A stretch of DNA of 64,000 bases. Source: CBDCVA01 sp965222935 [NCBI: Candidatus Latescibacterota bacterium] (GTDB taxonomy: Bacteria > Latescibacterota > CBDCVA01). The position numbers and the translations under genes were made by a program. Positions 44,534 through 54,063 of the stretch are shown here, piece by piece (the first letter of the stretch is position 1; each line of letters opens with the position of its first letter). The stretch covers positions 682,001-746,000 of the forward strand of contig CBDCVA010000002.1 in the NCBI GenBank assembly GCA_965222935.1, written 5' to 3'. Under the pieces are notes generated by a model that was given only the letters and a program-made list of their open reading frames with translations, made no database searches and had not been told where the DNA came from.

Positions 44534-45639
44534 TGTCGTCTTTGGGGCTGTTCATCTCCGTTGCCATACATCTTGCATGGCTTGCTGTGCCGCAGGCGGC
44601 GTTTGCAAGATCCGCGGGGACGCTCGTGGGTGAGGGCAACGTTGCCTATGAAAAGGAGGAATACGACCAGGCTCTGGCCGCGTACGAGGAGGCCTCCGTC
44701 GAAAAGCCCGAATCGCCATACATCTACTTGAACCGGGGTAACGTCTACTACCGTAAAGGTGACTATGGCAAGGCCACGGAAATGTTCGAGAAGGCGGCTC
44801 TCAAGAGCATGGACCTGCGCCTTGAGGCTAAAGCCAGGTATAACCTGGGCAATTGCGCCTTCCGCGAGGGCAAACGCCAAACCGACAGCAATCTACAGAA
44901 AGCGCTCGAAGCCTGCCAGACGAGCGTGAGCCATTACCAGAGCGCTCTGAAGCTCGCCCCGGACCTTCACGCCGCGGCGCACAACATTGAAGTCGTACGC
45001 CTCACGATGAAGGACATCCTAGACAAGCTCAAGAGACAAGAGGAAGAAGCCGCCGGAGACGAGGGGAGAGCACAGGAAATCGCCGAGAGGCTCGGCCAAC
45101 TCATCGACCGCCAAAAGCGAGGGCTGGAGCAGAGCGAGAAGCTAGCCGACGAAAAAGCACAGCGGGGCGATTCGGAAGAGATGAAGAACCAGAGCAGCGA
45201 ACTGGCCGAGGAGCAAGAGGCGATCAAGGAGGAGACCAAGGCGCTTTCGCAAGAGTTGGAGGAGCAGCAAAAAGCGCAGCCGGACGCGGCTCCTTCACCG
45301 CTTGACGAGGCCGGAGAGCATCTTGACCGCTCGGCCACCGAGCAGGCCGTCGCCGAAGAGCGATTGCGAAAAGGGCAGCCCGATAACGCGAAACCGTCCC
45401 AACAGATGGCGCTGGACGAACTGGAGAAAGCTCTAGAGGCGCTGGCCGGCGAGCAACCGCAGGACCAACCGCAGCAGGAGGAGGATCAGTCTCGGCAACA
45501 AACGGAACAAGAGAAGCAGCAAGGGGTCACCCGGCAGAACAAGACCGCCCGCGAGATCCTGGACGAAGAGAAGGAAAACCGCGAGCGTCGGCAACTGAGC
45601 AGTGCCGGCAGCTATCGGCCCGTGGACAAGGATTGGTGA
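44530..45639 (+). CDS. batC: BatC-type TPR protein
   Basis: 369 residues: a signal peptide (SLGLFISVAIHLAWLAVPQA), then TPR repeats (VAYEKEEYDQALAAYEEA, IYLNRGNVYYRKGDYGKATE, ARYNLGNCAFREGK). A long charged, Gln/Glu-rich coiled coil follows from about residue 165 to the end (ELEEQQKAQPD, EEDQSRQQTEQEKQQ). The TPR part matches BatC; the coiled coil is longer than usual. It is a periplasmic scaffold for BatA/BatB. The stop overlaps the batD ATG (TGATG). Confidence 0.88.
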   Translation: MMSSLGLFISVAIHLAWLAVPQAAFARSAGTLVGEGNVAYEKEEYDQALAAYEEASVEKPESPYIYLNRGNVYYRKGDYGKATEMFEKAALKSMDLRLEAKARYNLGNCAFREGKRQTDSNLQKALEACQTSVSHYQSALKLAPDLHAAAHNIEVVRLTMKDILDKLKRQEEEAAGDEGRAQEIAERLGQLIDRQKRGLEQSEKLADEKAQRGDSEEMKNQSSELAEEQEAIKEETKALSQELEEQQKAQPDAAPSPLDEAGEHLDRSATEQAVAEERLRKGQPDNAKPSQQMALDELEKALEALAGEQPQDQPQQEEDQSRQQTEQEKQQGVTRQNKTAREILDEEKENRERRQLSSAGSYRPVDKDW

Positions 45640-47519
45640 TGGTGAAACGTATCAGCGGAGGGCGCCGGGGTCCTGGCGTGTTGCTTGCGAACCTCTGGCT
45701 TCTTCTGGTGGCGGTCCAGGCGGCGACGGGCCAGGAGCTCTCGACTGTCGCCAAGGTCGAAAGAGGAGAGGTCTTTCTAGGTGAATCGCTGGTGTTTCAA
45801 ATCGAAGTCCGCGGGGACGACAGCCCTGAAGAGCCTGATCTATCGGCGCTCGCTGATTTCCGCGTCCAGTCCCTCGGCGGACAGACGCGTAACAGTGAGT
45901 CCGTCACGATCGTCGGTGGCCAGATAAGCCGGGTTGCCCACCGAGGTTACCTGTTTTCCTACCGCCTCACACCGAAGAGGGTGGGAGCGGCAACAATCCC
46001 TTCGATCGAGGTCAGCGCCGGAGGGCAGAGGCTTCGGACAAGGCCGGTCGTTGTGCAGGTGAGAGAACCAGCCGAAACGGACGACTTCAAGCTCCGGTTG
46101 ACTCTTTCTAAAGCACAGGGCTATGTAGGCGAACCCGTCACGCTCACAGCGACCTGGTACATTGGCAAAGACGTCCGTGGCTTCCAATTCACTTTGCCGG
46201 TGCTCGACGATGAACGGTTCAGCGTTCACGATCCAAAGGTGCAGATCGACCCCACAAAGCAGTACTATCGGGTGCCGCTTGGAATCGGTGAGGTCGTTGC
46301 GGAAAAGGGGCAGGGAAACCTCGGCGGCAAGACGTATGCCACGCTAAGCTTCAGCAAAGTTCTGGTCCCGAGGGAATCGGGGGCGTTTCAGATTTCTGGG
46401 GCGACCGTGACCTGCGAGGCGCTCGTCGGGCACCGAGAAAGCCGTGACCTCTTCGAACGTTTTTTCTCGGAGGAGTTCTTCGGACGGGGCCGCCGTGGGG
46501 TCTACCAGAAGTTCGTCACGCCGTCAAACGATTTGACCCTGCACGTGGCTGGGCTACCGGAGAAAGGCAGACCCCCGAACTTCGCTGGGCACGTCGGGCT
46601 CCATCTGATCGAAGCGGCCGCTACACCGACCGAGGCCAATGTAGGCGATCCCATTACGCTTACCATCAAGCTGAGCGGGCCGGAGGTCCTCAGGGACGTC
46701 GAGTTGCCACCTCTCAAAAACCAGCCTGCCCTCACCCGCGATTTCAAGATTCCAGACGAAATGGCATCGGGGGTAGTTGACGGAAAAGTCAAGACTTTCA
46801 GCCAGACCGTCCGCGCAATGCACGCGGAGGTGAAGCAAATCCCGCCCATCGAGCTACCTTATTTTGATACCGAAAGCAGAAGCTACAGCGTCGCGCGGAC
46901 GCAGCCGATCCCCATCGCCATACGCGGCACTCGGGTCGTCACCGCGCGCGACGCCGAAGGCCGTGAGCTGACCGCACTGAAGAGTGAACTCACCGAGTGG
47001 AGCAAAGGCATCGCCCACAACTACGAGGATATAAGCGTTCTAGAGGATCAACATTACGAGTTGGCGACGCTGATTCGGACTCCCTTCTGGATGGGGGTCA
47101 CCCTGGGGCCGCTGGTCATCTACGTCATGTTACTCCTCTCGACGGCCGTGATCCGCCGTGCTCAGGCCGACCCGGAAGGACGGGACGCCAAGAAGGCATA
47201 CGGTAGGCTGCGACGGAGCCTCGAGAGCCTGCGAAACGGTGATGATAGCTCCCACATGTATCGGCAGGTGCTAGAAGCATTCAGGGACTATTTTGGAAGG
47301 AAGCTCCGTCTCAGGTCGCGCGCTCTCACCTATCGTGACGTGGAAGGGGCACTGGAGACGGGCGGTGTGCGAACGAAAACGCTCGAAGATTTGAGGAAGC
47401 TGTTCGAGGAATGTGAAGCTGGGCATTACGCTGGCGGCGACGGCGTTCCGGGCGATGCCGCATCGATTCGGAATCGGGCGCTGGGACTGGCGAAGGACTT
47501 GGAACAGAGCCTGGGATGA
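45639..47519 (+). CDS. batD: BatD oxygen-tolerance protein
   Basis: 626 residues: a signal peptide (VLLANLWLLLVAVQAATGQ), then repeated Ig-like domains beginning with the BatD signature VERGEVFLGESLVFQIEVRG and EPDLSALADFRVQSLGGQT. Others are near 170 and 325 (ANVGDPITLTIKLSGPEVLRDVELPP in part). A TM helix (LGPLVIYVMLLLSTAV) and a cytoplasmic tail with MYRQVLEAFRDYFGRKL follow. ATG 45639 is chosen (TGATG with batC); TTG 45633 and GTG 45636 are also in frame. Confidence 0.92.
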   Translation: MVKRISGGRRGPGVLLANLWLLLVAVQAATGQELSTVAKVERGEVFLGESLVFQIEVRGDDSPEEPDLSALADFRVQSLGGQTRNSESVTIVGGQISRVAHRGYLFSYRLTPKRVGAATIPSIEVSAGGQRLRTRPVVVQVREPAETDDFKLRLTLSKAQGYVGEPVTLTATWYIGKDVRGFQFTLPVLDDERFSVHDPKVQIDPTKQYYRVPLGIGEVVAEKGQGNLGGKTYATLSFSKVLVPRESGAFQISGATVTCEALVGHRESRDLFERFFSEEFFGRGRRGVYQKFVTPSNDLTLHVAGLPEKGRPPNFAGHVGLHLIEAAATPTEANVGDPITLTIKLSGPEVLRDVELPPLKNQPALTRDFKIPDEMASGVVDGKVKTFSQTVRAMHAEVKQIPPIELPYFDTESRSYSVARTQPIPIAIRGTRVVTARDAEGRELTALKSELTEWSKGIAHNYEDISVLEDQHYELATLIRTPFWMGVTLGPLVIYVMLLLSTAVIRRAQADPEGRDAKKAYGRLRRSLESLRNGDDSSHMYRQVLEAFRDYFGRKLRLRSRALTYRDVEGALETGGVRTKTLEDLRKLFEECEAGHYAGGDGVPGDAASIRNRALGLAKDLEQSLG

Positions 47520-48361
47520 GGGGACATCTCCGAAGGATGGCGAGCGGGTTCTTGTGTTCGGCGGCCGCTCTTGTCACCGCTTCCCAGTCGTCGGCTGCGA
47601 CCCTCAGCGCCGAAGAGATGGCCGACCTCTTCAGCCAGGGAAAGGAACTCTTCCGCCGAGCGAATGATCTGGCCGTCCAAGACCCTCCAGAAGCCAAAGA
47701 CCTCTATCACAAAGCGTTAATGCGATTCGAGCGCATCGCTCACGATGGTCAAATCCACAACGGCAAGCTCTATTATAACATCGGCAACACCTACTTCCGC
47801 CTGGGCAATATCGGGCGCGCCATCCTGTACTATCGCCGGGCGGAGCTCTTCATTCGCAACGATCCCATCCTCCAGCAGAACCTCCACTACGCCCGCAGCA
47901 AACGCGTGGACAAGGTCGGGGAAAAACAGAAGGCCAAAGTACTCAAGACGCTTTTCTTCTGGCACTACGATTTTTCCGCAAAGGTCCGTCTGGCGCTGTT
48001 CGCGCTCTTCTTCGCGGCCATCTGCATCGGCGCCTCCATCAGGCTTTTCGCCATCAAGGCGAGCTTGGGGTGGGGTATCGCTGCTTGCGGCGTGCTGGCC
48101 GCGCTGTTCTTCGGATCGCTGGTTACAGAAGTCTTGGAGAGAGAGACTTCGGGCGTCATTCTCGCTCCCGAAGTCGTTGCCCGGAAAGGGGACGGAGAAA
48201 CCTATCAACCGAGCTTCAAAGAGCCCCTACACGCCGGGACCGAATTTGTGCTCATCGAGGATCGCGGAGATTGGCACCGCATAGAGATGTCCGATGGACG
48301 AACGTGCTGGGTTCCGGTCAAGGCCGTAGGCATCGTCCAGCGGTTGAGCGCAGCCGTCTAG
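47516..48361 (+). CDS. batE: BatE-type TPR/SH3 membrane protein
   Basis: 281 residues: a signal sequence (GFLCSAAALVTASQSSA), a TPR region with GKLYYNIGNTYFRLGNIGRA, two TM helices (LALFALFFAAICIGASIRLF and GIAACGVLAALFFGSLV), and a C-terminal bacterial SH3 domain (LHAGTEFVLIEDRGDWHRIE, CWVPVKAVG). This is the BatE layout and closes the operon. Its ATG overlaps the batD stop. The 200 bp after the stop holds no gene. Confidence 0.88.
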   Translation: MRGHLRRMASGFLCSAAALVTASQSSAATLSAEEMADLFSQGKELFRRANDLAVQDPPEAKDLYHKALMRFERIAHDGQIHNGKLYYNIGNTYFRLGNIGRAILYYRRAELFIRNDPILQQNLHYARSKRVDKVGEKQKAKVLKTLFFWHYDFSAKVRLALFALFFAAICIGASIRLFAIKASLGWGIAACGVLAALFFGSLVTEVLERETSGVILAPEVVARKGDGETYQPSFKEPLHAGTEFVLIEDRGDWHRIEMSDGRTCWVPVKAVGIVQRLSAAV

Positions 48362-48558
48362 GGAGTTCTGCGATGTCCCTCTGACTGCAAACCGTCGGGA
48401 TCGTCCGCTCTGCGGGCCTCACGCTGCAATCTCCCTGCGGGGAGCGGGTCAGCATCCAATGCCCGTCGTCGCAGGTGGCCCGATCGAGATGTAGGACATA
48501 ACAAGACGATGCCTGCAAGCATGCGGCAGGAAATCACAGTGGAGACAGGAGGGGAGAC

Positions 48559-49518
48559 ATGAAAGAGGTTCCGGAGATGCAATATCGAACGCTGGGCCGA
48601 ACCGGGTTGCGCGTATCGCGAATCGGTTTAGGCGCAGGAGGGCCATCTCTGCTAGGCTTGGCTCGTGGGGCTGATGCTGCTGGTGCCGAACGCGTGATCA
48701 AGCAAGCCGTGGATTTGGGCGTCAACATCATTGACACGTCACCTTCATACGGCACAGAACAGCACATAGGCCCGGCTTTGCGTTCAGTCACCGAGCCAGT
48801 CTACGTGGCGACAAAGATCCGATGCCATAGAGAATCCGGGCATCGAGACCAAGCTCCCATTACAGATCCGCAGCACGTTTTTGCCTCCGTGGAGCGAAGT
48901 CTTGGGGCGCTTCACCGCGATGTGATCGATATCCTGCAGCTTCACGGTATTCCAGCGGCTCATGTGGATAGACTGATCGAGACGCTCGTTCCAGCCATGC
49001 AGCGCTTGCAGGAGCAAGGGAAAGTCCGCTTTCTGGGCCTCTCGGAGTTTGCCATAGGCGATGCAAAGCACGACGCTGCAGTTCCCGTGTGTGCATCGGG
49101 CGCCTTTGACACACTCATGCTTCACTACGGTATCCTAAACCAGGAGGCCGAACGCCGCGCTTTCCAACTCACCCGGGAAAACAACATAGGTGTGTTCTGC
49201 ATGAGCCCGGTGCGCAATGCTTTCCGTTCTCCCCAAGACCTGCAGAACGTACTCGACCAACTTTTCCCTGGAGAGGACGCGTCATTGGAGTTTCTTCTTC
49301 AAGGGTCCGTTCGGAGTTATGCGGATGCGGCCTACAAGTTCGCTGCAGCTCAAGAGAACATCCATACGATACTGGTGGGAACCGGCAATCCTCAGCACTT
49401 GATCGAAAACACCCGAGCCATCCTTGGGGACCCGCTCCCACAAGAGCACATGAAGATCCTTAAACAGGAGTTCGGTCATGTGAACGGAACCGTCATGTTT
49501 ACCTATAAGCTCCGATGA
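48559..49518 (+). CDS. aldo/keto reductase 1
   Basis: 319 residues. The N-terminus YRTLGRTGLRVSRIGLGAGG is typical. The catalytic tetrad is seen as Asp in IDTSPSYG, Tyr in SPSYG, Lys in YVATKIR and His in ILQLHGI. It is an NADPH-dependent oxidoreductase of the TIM-barrel family, sugar-dehydrogenase-like, with the substrate unknown. AGGAGGGG lies five bases before the ATG. It precedes a sulfatase in the same direction, as often seen in sulfated-sugar catabolic loci. A second, distinct member lies at 52275-53210. Confidence 0.9.
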   Translation: MKEVPEMQYRTLGRTGLRVSRIGLGAGGPSLLGLARGADAAGAERVIKQAVDLGVNIIDTSPSYGTEQHIGPALRSVTEPVYVATKIRCHRESGHRDQAPITDPQHVFASVERSLGALHRDVIDILQLHGIPAAHVDRLIETLVPAMQRLQEQGKVRFLGLSEFAIGDAKHDAAVPVCASGAFDTLMLHYGILNQEAERRAFQLTRENNIGVFCMSPVRNAFRSPQDLQNVLDQLFPGEDASLEFLLQGSVRSYADAAYKFAAAQENIHTILVGTGNPQHLIENTRAILGDPLPQEHMKILKQEFGHVNGTVMFTYKLR

Positions 49519-49593
49519 AGCTGCTGTCTTCGATCAGAACGAGAATGGGCTTTACACTCCCTCAGGGTCTTCGATAACGCGGAGAGAAGTGCG

Positions 49594-51081
49594 ATGCCTC
49601 AGATGAAAGATCACCGCCCCAATCTCCTCTACATCCATTCGGATGAGCATAACGCGGCGGTGACTGGATGTTACGGCGATCCTCTGGTCAAGACGCCGCA
49701 CCTGGACACGCTGGCACAGCGGGGTGTCGTCCTGGAGAACGTCTACTGCCCTTCACCCCTCTGCGTGCCGTCCCGTATGTCCATGCTGACGGGGCGCTTC
49801 CCGTACGAGAATGAAGTCTGGGCCAACGAGCACATCCTGGATTCCTCGATCCCCACCTTCGCCCACGCCATGGGCGCTGGTGGCTACCGTCCAATCTTGA
49901 TCGGGCGGCTGCACTCGCGAGGTCCGGATCAGCTTCTCGGCTATGCTGAACGGCTGGTGGGTGATCACAGCCCCAACCATCCGGGCGCACTACCCCCCGA
50001 TCACGGGGCGCTGACGGGAACGCAGGGATCGGACCGTCGAGGCATCGACATCTCCGGTGTGGGTCAGAGCGCGTACCAGGTGCACGACGAGTTCGTCACC
50101 GCCGCGACGGTGGATCTGCTGAACCAGTTGGGCGTTCGCAAGCGCGCCACTGGTATGACGGCCGAGCCCTTCTGTATCACCGCAGGGTTTATGCTCCCTC
50201 ACGCGCCGTTTGTGGCCCGACGGAAGGACTACGAGGTGTACAAGGACATGATGACGATGCCGCGCGTGACTCAGCCGCCGGTGGAATCTCAGCACCCGTA
50301 TGTCCGCTGGTACCGAGAAAAGTGCGGCCTATTGGACGTCTCGCCGGAGCTGGTTCTGCGGTGCCGAGCCGCGTACTGGGGGCTTGTGACAGCGATGGAC
50401 AGCATGATCGGTGAGATCCTGAGAGCACTGCAACGCAACGATTTGGAAGAGAATACCCTGGTGATTTACATGTCGGATCACGGCGACATGGTCGGCGAAC
50501 AGGGGCTGTGGTGGAAGCGAACCCCGTACGAGGGTGCGGTGAAGGTGCCGGCGATTGTGTCCTGGCCGGGCGTTCTGCCCGAAGGGGCGCGTTGCGATCG
50601 GGTGATCAGTTCACTGGATCTGAACGCCACGATGCTGGATGCGCTAGAAGTGCCCCCGCTACCTCATTCGCATGGAAGGAGCATCTTGGAGCTTCTGCGC
50701 TCACCGGGCGCGGAATGGGACGACGTGGCATTCAGTGAGCACTGCTCCCTTGAGTGCCACACCGAGGAGGGTTGCTACCTCCGGACGATACGGCGCGGCG
50801 ATTGGAAGCTCAACTACTATCACGGCATGGAGTCCGAGCTCTTCAACTTGAGAGAAGACCCCGACGAACTGGACGATCGAGTGGGAGACCCGGCGTGCCG
50901 GGATGTGCGCGAGAAACTGACCCAGGAGGTGCTGCAGGGGTGGAACCCGGAAGCCATAGCGCAGAAGATGGCGGCCAAAAACGAAGAACTAGAGATCCTC
51001 AAGGCTTGGGCGTGCCACACTAAGCCGGAGGAGCAATACCGCTGGAACTTGCTCCCGGAGATGGACCATCTGAACGGGTAA
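49594..51081 (+). CDS. type I sulfatase, copy 1
   Basis: 495 residues. The formylglycine signature is CVPSRMSMLTGR (Cys57), and metal ligands are visible in LLYIHSDEHNAAVTGCYGD (the usual first Asp pair partly substituted) and MSDHGDMVGEQGLWWK. The C-terminal sub-domain is shortened and ends with an Asp/Glu-rich region and an RWNLLPEMD tail. There is no signal peptide, so it is cytoplasmic or exported by other means. It needs an anaerobic or FGE-type maturase, not seen here. Paralogue at 60539 (clearly homologous throughout). It acts on a sulfate ester, probably of a sugar. Confidence 0.92.
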   Translation: MPQMKDHRPNLLYIHSDEHNAAVTGCYGDPLVKTPHLDTLAQRGVVLENVYCPSPLCVPSRMSMLTGRFPYENEVWANEHILDSSIPTFAHAMGAGGYRPILIGRLHSRGPDQLLGYAERLVGDHSPNHPGALPPDHGALTGTQGSDRRGIDISGVGQSAYQVHDEFVTAATVDLLNQLGVRKRATGMTAEPFCITAGFMLPHAPFVARRKDYEVYKDMMTMPRVTQPPVESQHPYVRWYREKCGLLDVSPELVLRCRAAYWGLVTAMDSMIGEILRALQRNDLEENTLVIYMSDHGDMVGEQGLWWKRTPYEGAVKVPAIVSWPGVLPEGARCDRVISSLDLNATMLDALEVPPLPHSHGRSILELLRSPGAEWDDVAFSEHCSLECHTEEGCYLRTIRRGDWKLNYYHGMESELFNLREDPDELDDRVGDPACRDVREKLTQEVLQGWNPEAIAQKMAAKNEELEILKAWACHTKPEEQYRWNLLPEMDHLNG

Positions 51082-51204
51082 CCTGAGCGCTCAGTTCGTT
51101 AACCTGTGTAGCCACTAGCGCCATTTTGCTCGCGGTCTCGGCGGTAGGGTAGTCGTTCGGGCTTTCCCCCGAGATTCAAGCGAGAGCTTCGGCGAGGATC
51201 GGGG

Positions 51205-52137
51205 TCAGGCGGCGCAGGAGATCGCGGCGATCGGCTCGGATGTCTCCCAGAAGGGGGTCCATTTCTTTCCTAGGTCTTCGCTCCTATAGAGGGTTCCCTC
51301 GGCCGCGGCCCAAGCCGTTCCGGCGGATGAGAACGCAATGTGGAACGTGTCGATGTTGCCCCGGGTGGTGGCCGGGAAGCCCTCTGCGGCATGGGTCCAC
51401 GCCCGGCCCGCGTCCTCCGAGCGGTAAAGCTTCCCCTCGGCGTTACGGCCCGGCCCCGTGCTGACGCTTGTCAGCAGACAGTCGGGGTCCTCCGGGTGTA
51501 CGGCGATGGCGCGACCATAGCGTGCGCTCAGGCCGACCGCACGGTGCTCCCAGGACCCGCCCCGGTCCTCGCTGATGTACACAGCATTGGCGGTGTTGGC
51601 GTACACCCGTTTCTCCTGGCGCGGCGATGTGGCAACCTGGTGCACATCCTCGTGAAGGTCGGGGGTGACGGGCGCCCAGGATTCGCCCCCGTCCGAGGAG
51701 CGCATGATGCTGCCCACGTGGATGTCGGCGTAGACCCAGTCCTCGCTATGCGCCAGACTGCGGACGGCGGCCGGTCCACCCCACGGGGTGTACCAGTCGT
51801 CGCGGCACTCCAGTTCATCGAAAGCGGCCAAGCGCTGCGCCGGTCCACCTTCGCCGGTGAGCCGGTAGATGTGGGGTCCCTCGGTGCCGATCAGCAGGCC
51901 CAGAGGGTCTTCGTTCATCACAGTGCAGCACGTGAGAGGCGCTTCGATGCCCGTCGAAATGCGCCGTGATTCCCCGTCACTGAACAGCACGATCTCGCCG
52001 CTTGCCAGGCCGATAGCCGAGGTGTGTCGACCTTCCGCCAGGCAGCGGATCATACCCTCCTCAAATCGCAGCGCAGGTGAAGCAGCCTCGCCGCTCTCCG
52101 TGGAGGCATAAACTCTCGCGGTTGTTGCGATCAGCAT
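51205..52137 (-). CDS. BNR/sialidase-like repeat propeller protein
   Basis: 310 residues with recurring Asp-box (BNR) motifs SxDxGxxW: MRSSDGGESWAPV, YISEDRGGSWEHR, YRSEDAGRAWTHA and YRSEDLGKKWTPF. These are typical of sialidase and Ycf48-like propellers without a catalytic core. No signal peptide. It is probably a binding or scaffold propeller rather than an active sialidase; the role is unknown. It converges on sulfatase 1 and is transcribed toward it. Confidence 0.8.
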   Translation of the reverse strand: MLIATTARVYASTESGEAASPALRFEEGMIRCLAEGRHTSAIGLASGEIVLFSDGESRRISTGIEAPLTCCTVMNEDPLGLLIGTEGPHIYRLTGEGGPAQRLAAFDELECRDDWYTPWGGPAAVRSLAHSEDWVYADIHVGSIMRSSDGGESWAPVTPDLHEDVHQVATSPRQEKRVYANTANAVYISEDRGGSWEHRAVGLSARYGRAIAVHPEDPDCLLTSVSTGPGRNAEGKLYRSEDAGRAWTHAAEGFPATTRGNIDTFHIAFSSAGTAWAAAEGTLYRSEDLGKKWTPFWETSEPIAAISCAA

Positions 52138-52274
52138 GGCCGTTCTCCCAGGTGCGGTCGTGAGGGAGTAGACACAATGTAAACCCCAGCCGGGACCGCT
52201 CCTTTGTCACCCAAGATAGAACGCAAGCGACGCCGAGACCAGGATGAAGACCCGAGGCCGTCGGGGTGCTGCCA

Positions 52275-53210
52275 TCAGCCCCTCGGTACCTCCCCGACGG
52301 CAGCCAGACGCCTCGTGGCCTCCTCGTAGACGCCCGCTGGAAGGGGACCCGCCTTCGCGGCGGCGACGTTGGCCGCGAGGTGATCGGGGTTGACGGTGCC
52401 CGCGATGACCGTGTGGCAGGCTGGGTGCGTTAGAGTGAAGCGGAGCATGAACTCGTAGCGATTCATCCCATCGAGCAATTCATCGAGTCCGGCATCGTCC
52501 CACTTGTACCAATGCCCCCTTAAGTCCGTGTGCCCCTGCGCGACGCCGCCACGGATGATGATCCCGGCGCCCGTATCGTCTGCCCGCTGGATCATGCGCT
52601 CCTCGCCGCGTTCGAGCGCCGAGTAGGGGATTTGAAACGCATCGAAAACGCCCATCTCCACGAAGGCGGCGAGGCTCGACGGCGTCGGGTGTGACGCTGT
52701 CGAGGTGGAAGAGACGCCGATGAAACGGGCCTTGCCTTCATCCCGGATCTGCTGAAGGGTTGCGACGAGCCGGTTCGTCCGCACGTCCTCGGCTGGCGGA
52801 TTGTGCATCTGGAGCACGTCCACGTGGTCGGTCTTCATGCGTTCCAGGCTGCGGTCGACGTTCCTCGTGAGTTGATCGGGCGTCCAGACGTGGGGTGGAT
52901 CGCCGCGATCAACGCCGTCGGGGCTCACGTTGCATCCACACTTGGTCGCCAGGTAAAACGCCTCCCGCCGGTCGCTGATATACTTGCCAATGCGGTCTTC
53001 GCTCCAGCCGTAGTCCGGGGAGGTATCGATGAAGTTGATGCCCGCCTCCAGAACGCCGTTCAGCACGCACTCGACCCGCTCCTCGCTGGCCTCCCTGCCC
53101 CCGAGGGGTCCGCGCGCCGGTCCGCGCAGCTCCATCGCTCCGAAACCGAGTTGCGTGACCTCCAGCCCCGTCCGCCCAAGCGTCCGAGTCGGTAGCTTTG
53201 TCTGCATCAT
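52275..53210 (-). CDS. aldo/keto reductase 2
   Basis: About 311 residues. RTLGRTGLEVTQLGFGAMEL at the N-terminus, Asp/Tyr in IDTSPDYGWSE, Lys in YLATKCG and His in DVLQMHNPP give the full catalytic set. TVIAGTVNPDHLAANVAA is the cofactor-binding end. The frame opens at ATG 53219, but GGAGG lies just inside, two to five bases before a double ATG (53210/53207), so the inner start is more likely. It is unlike copy 1 beyond family features. Confidence 0.9.
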   Translation of the reverse strand: MMQTKLPTRTLGRTGLEVTQLGFGAMELRGPARGPLGGREASEERVECVLNGVLEAGINFIDTSPDYGWSEDRIGKYISDRREAFYLATKCGCNVSPDGVDRGDPPHVWTPDQLTRNVDRSLERMKTDHVDVLQMHNPPAEDVRTNRLVATLQQIRDEGKARFIGVSSTSTASHPTPSSLAAFVEMGVFDAFQIPYSALERGEERMIQRADDTGAGIIIRGGVAQGHTDLRGHWYKWDDAGLDELLDGMNRYEFMLRFTLTHPACHTVIAGTVNPDHLAANVAAAKAGPLPAGVYEEATRRLAAVGEVPRG

Positions 53211-53247
53211 CACCTCCATGTCCAGATGCTCCAGGAATGCGCTCGTC

Positions 53248-53266
53248 CTTCGACAAGCTCAGAACC
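53248..53266. repeat. half-copy of a dispersed inverted-repeat motif
   Basis: CTTCGACAAGCTCAGAACC resembles half of the widely scattered palindromic element containing TTCGACAAGCTCAG. The other half is not present nearby. The 300-bp region before nikR otherwise shows no operator palindrome that I can name. Confidence 0.3.
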
Positions 53267-53514
53267 ATGAGAAGGCAACATGAGCACGGGACGGCTGCGC
53301 ATCATTTAAGAGGATAGTGGCGAGAAGGCAAGCCCAGTACATCAACGGCACGGTGCAGACCTGGGGGGAAAACCTGAACCGGGTGTGGCGTTCAACCCGG
53401 GGGCCACAGCATTTCGGGCAAAGACGCCGCTACTGGCTCATCGTTCGACCAGGACATTTGCGTTCGGATGCAGATGGGGCTATTTTCACGTCCCCGAGGG
53501 GATTACCTGCCATT

Positions 53515-53928
53515 ATGCCCGATCTTGTCCGCTTCGGCATCACGGTCCCGGCAGAGCTCCGAGACCGGTTCGACGCCGCCATCACCCGTCACCAGTACGC
53601 CAACCGCTCCGAAGCGCTACGGGACCTGATGCGCGGCTACCTCATCGAGACCGCGTGGGGGGAGGGGAAAGAGACCGTCGGCGCTGTCGCCATCGTCTAT
53701 GACCATCACCAGCGCGAGCTGTCCCAGCGGCTCACTCACCTGCAGCACGACCACACCAACGAGGTCATCAGCAGCATGCACGTCCACCTCGACCACGAGA
53801 ACTGCCTGGAGGTCATCGTGCTCCGCGGTGATGCTGCCAACATCCGCCGCCTCGCGGACCAACTCATCAGCGCCAAGGGCGTCAAGCATGGCCGGTTGAT
53901 CGGCACAGGGACGGGCGCCGAGGGCTGA
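53515..53928 (+). CDS. nikR: nickel-responsive regulator NikR-type repressor
   Basis: 137 residues: a ribbon-helix-helix N-terminus (VRFGITVPAELRDRFDAAI and NRSEALRDLMRGYL) and an ACT-like metal domain. The four nickel ligands of E. coli NikR (His76, His87, His89, Cys95) all appear two positions later: His78, His89, His91 and Cys97 in MHVHLDHENCLEVIVLRG. The start is ATG 53515 (MPDLVRFGI); the frame runs 66 codons upstream but lacks similarity. It should be a Ni-dependent repressor; no nickel transporter, hydrogenase or urease gene lies in the window. Confidence 0.92.
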   Translation: MPDLVRFGITVPAELRDRFDAAITRHQYANRSEALRDLMRGYLIETAWGEGKETVGAVAIVYDHHQRELSQRLTHLQHDHTNEVISSMHVHLDHENCLEVIVLRGDAANIRRLADQLISAKGVKHGRLIGTGTGAEG

Positions 53929-54063
53929 ACCGCAGCGGTCGCTAGCTACTCAGCGGCTCCGGTCTCGCGAATGGCCTTTGAGTCTCCCAGGCGCGCGGGC
54001 GCGATCCGTCTGTATACGATGCGCGCCAGCCCCACCATCGCCGCTGTGGAGGAGACGGCGTGG

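Noticed and set aside
53317-53514. N-terminal extension of NikR
   Set aside because: The extra 66 residues have no similarity to NikR or to a domain; ATG 53515 gives the exact family N-terminus and places the nickel ligands two positions from E. coli numbering.
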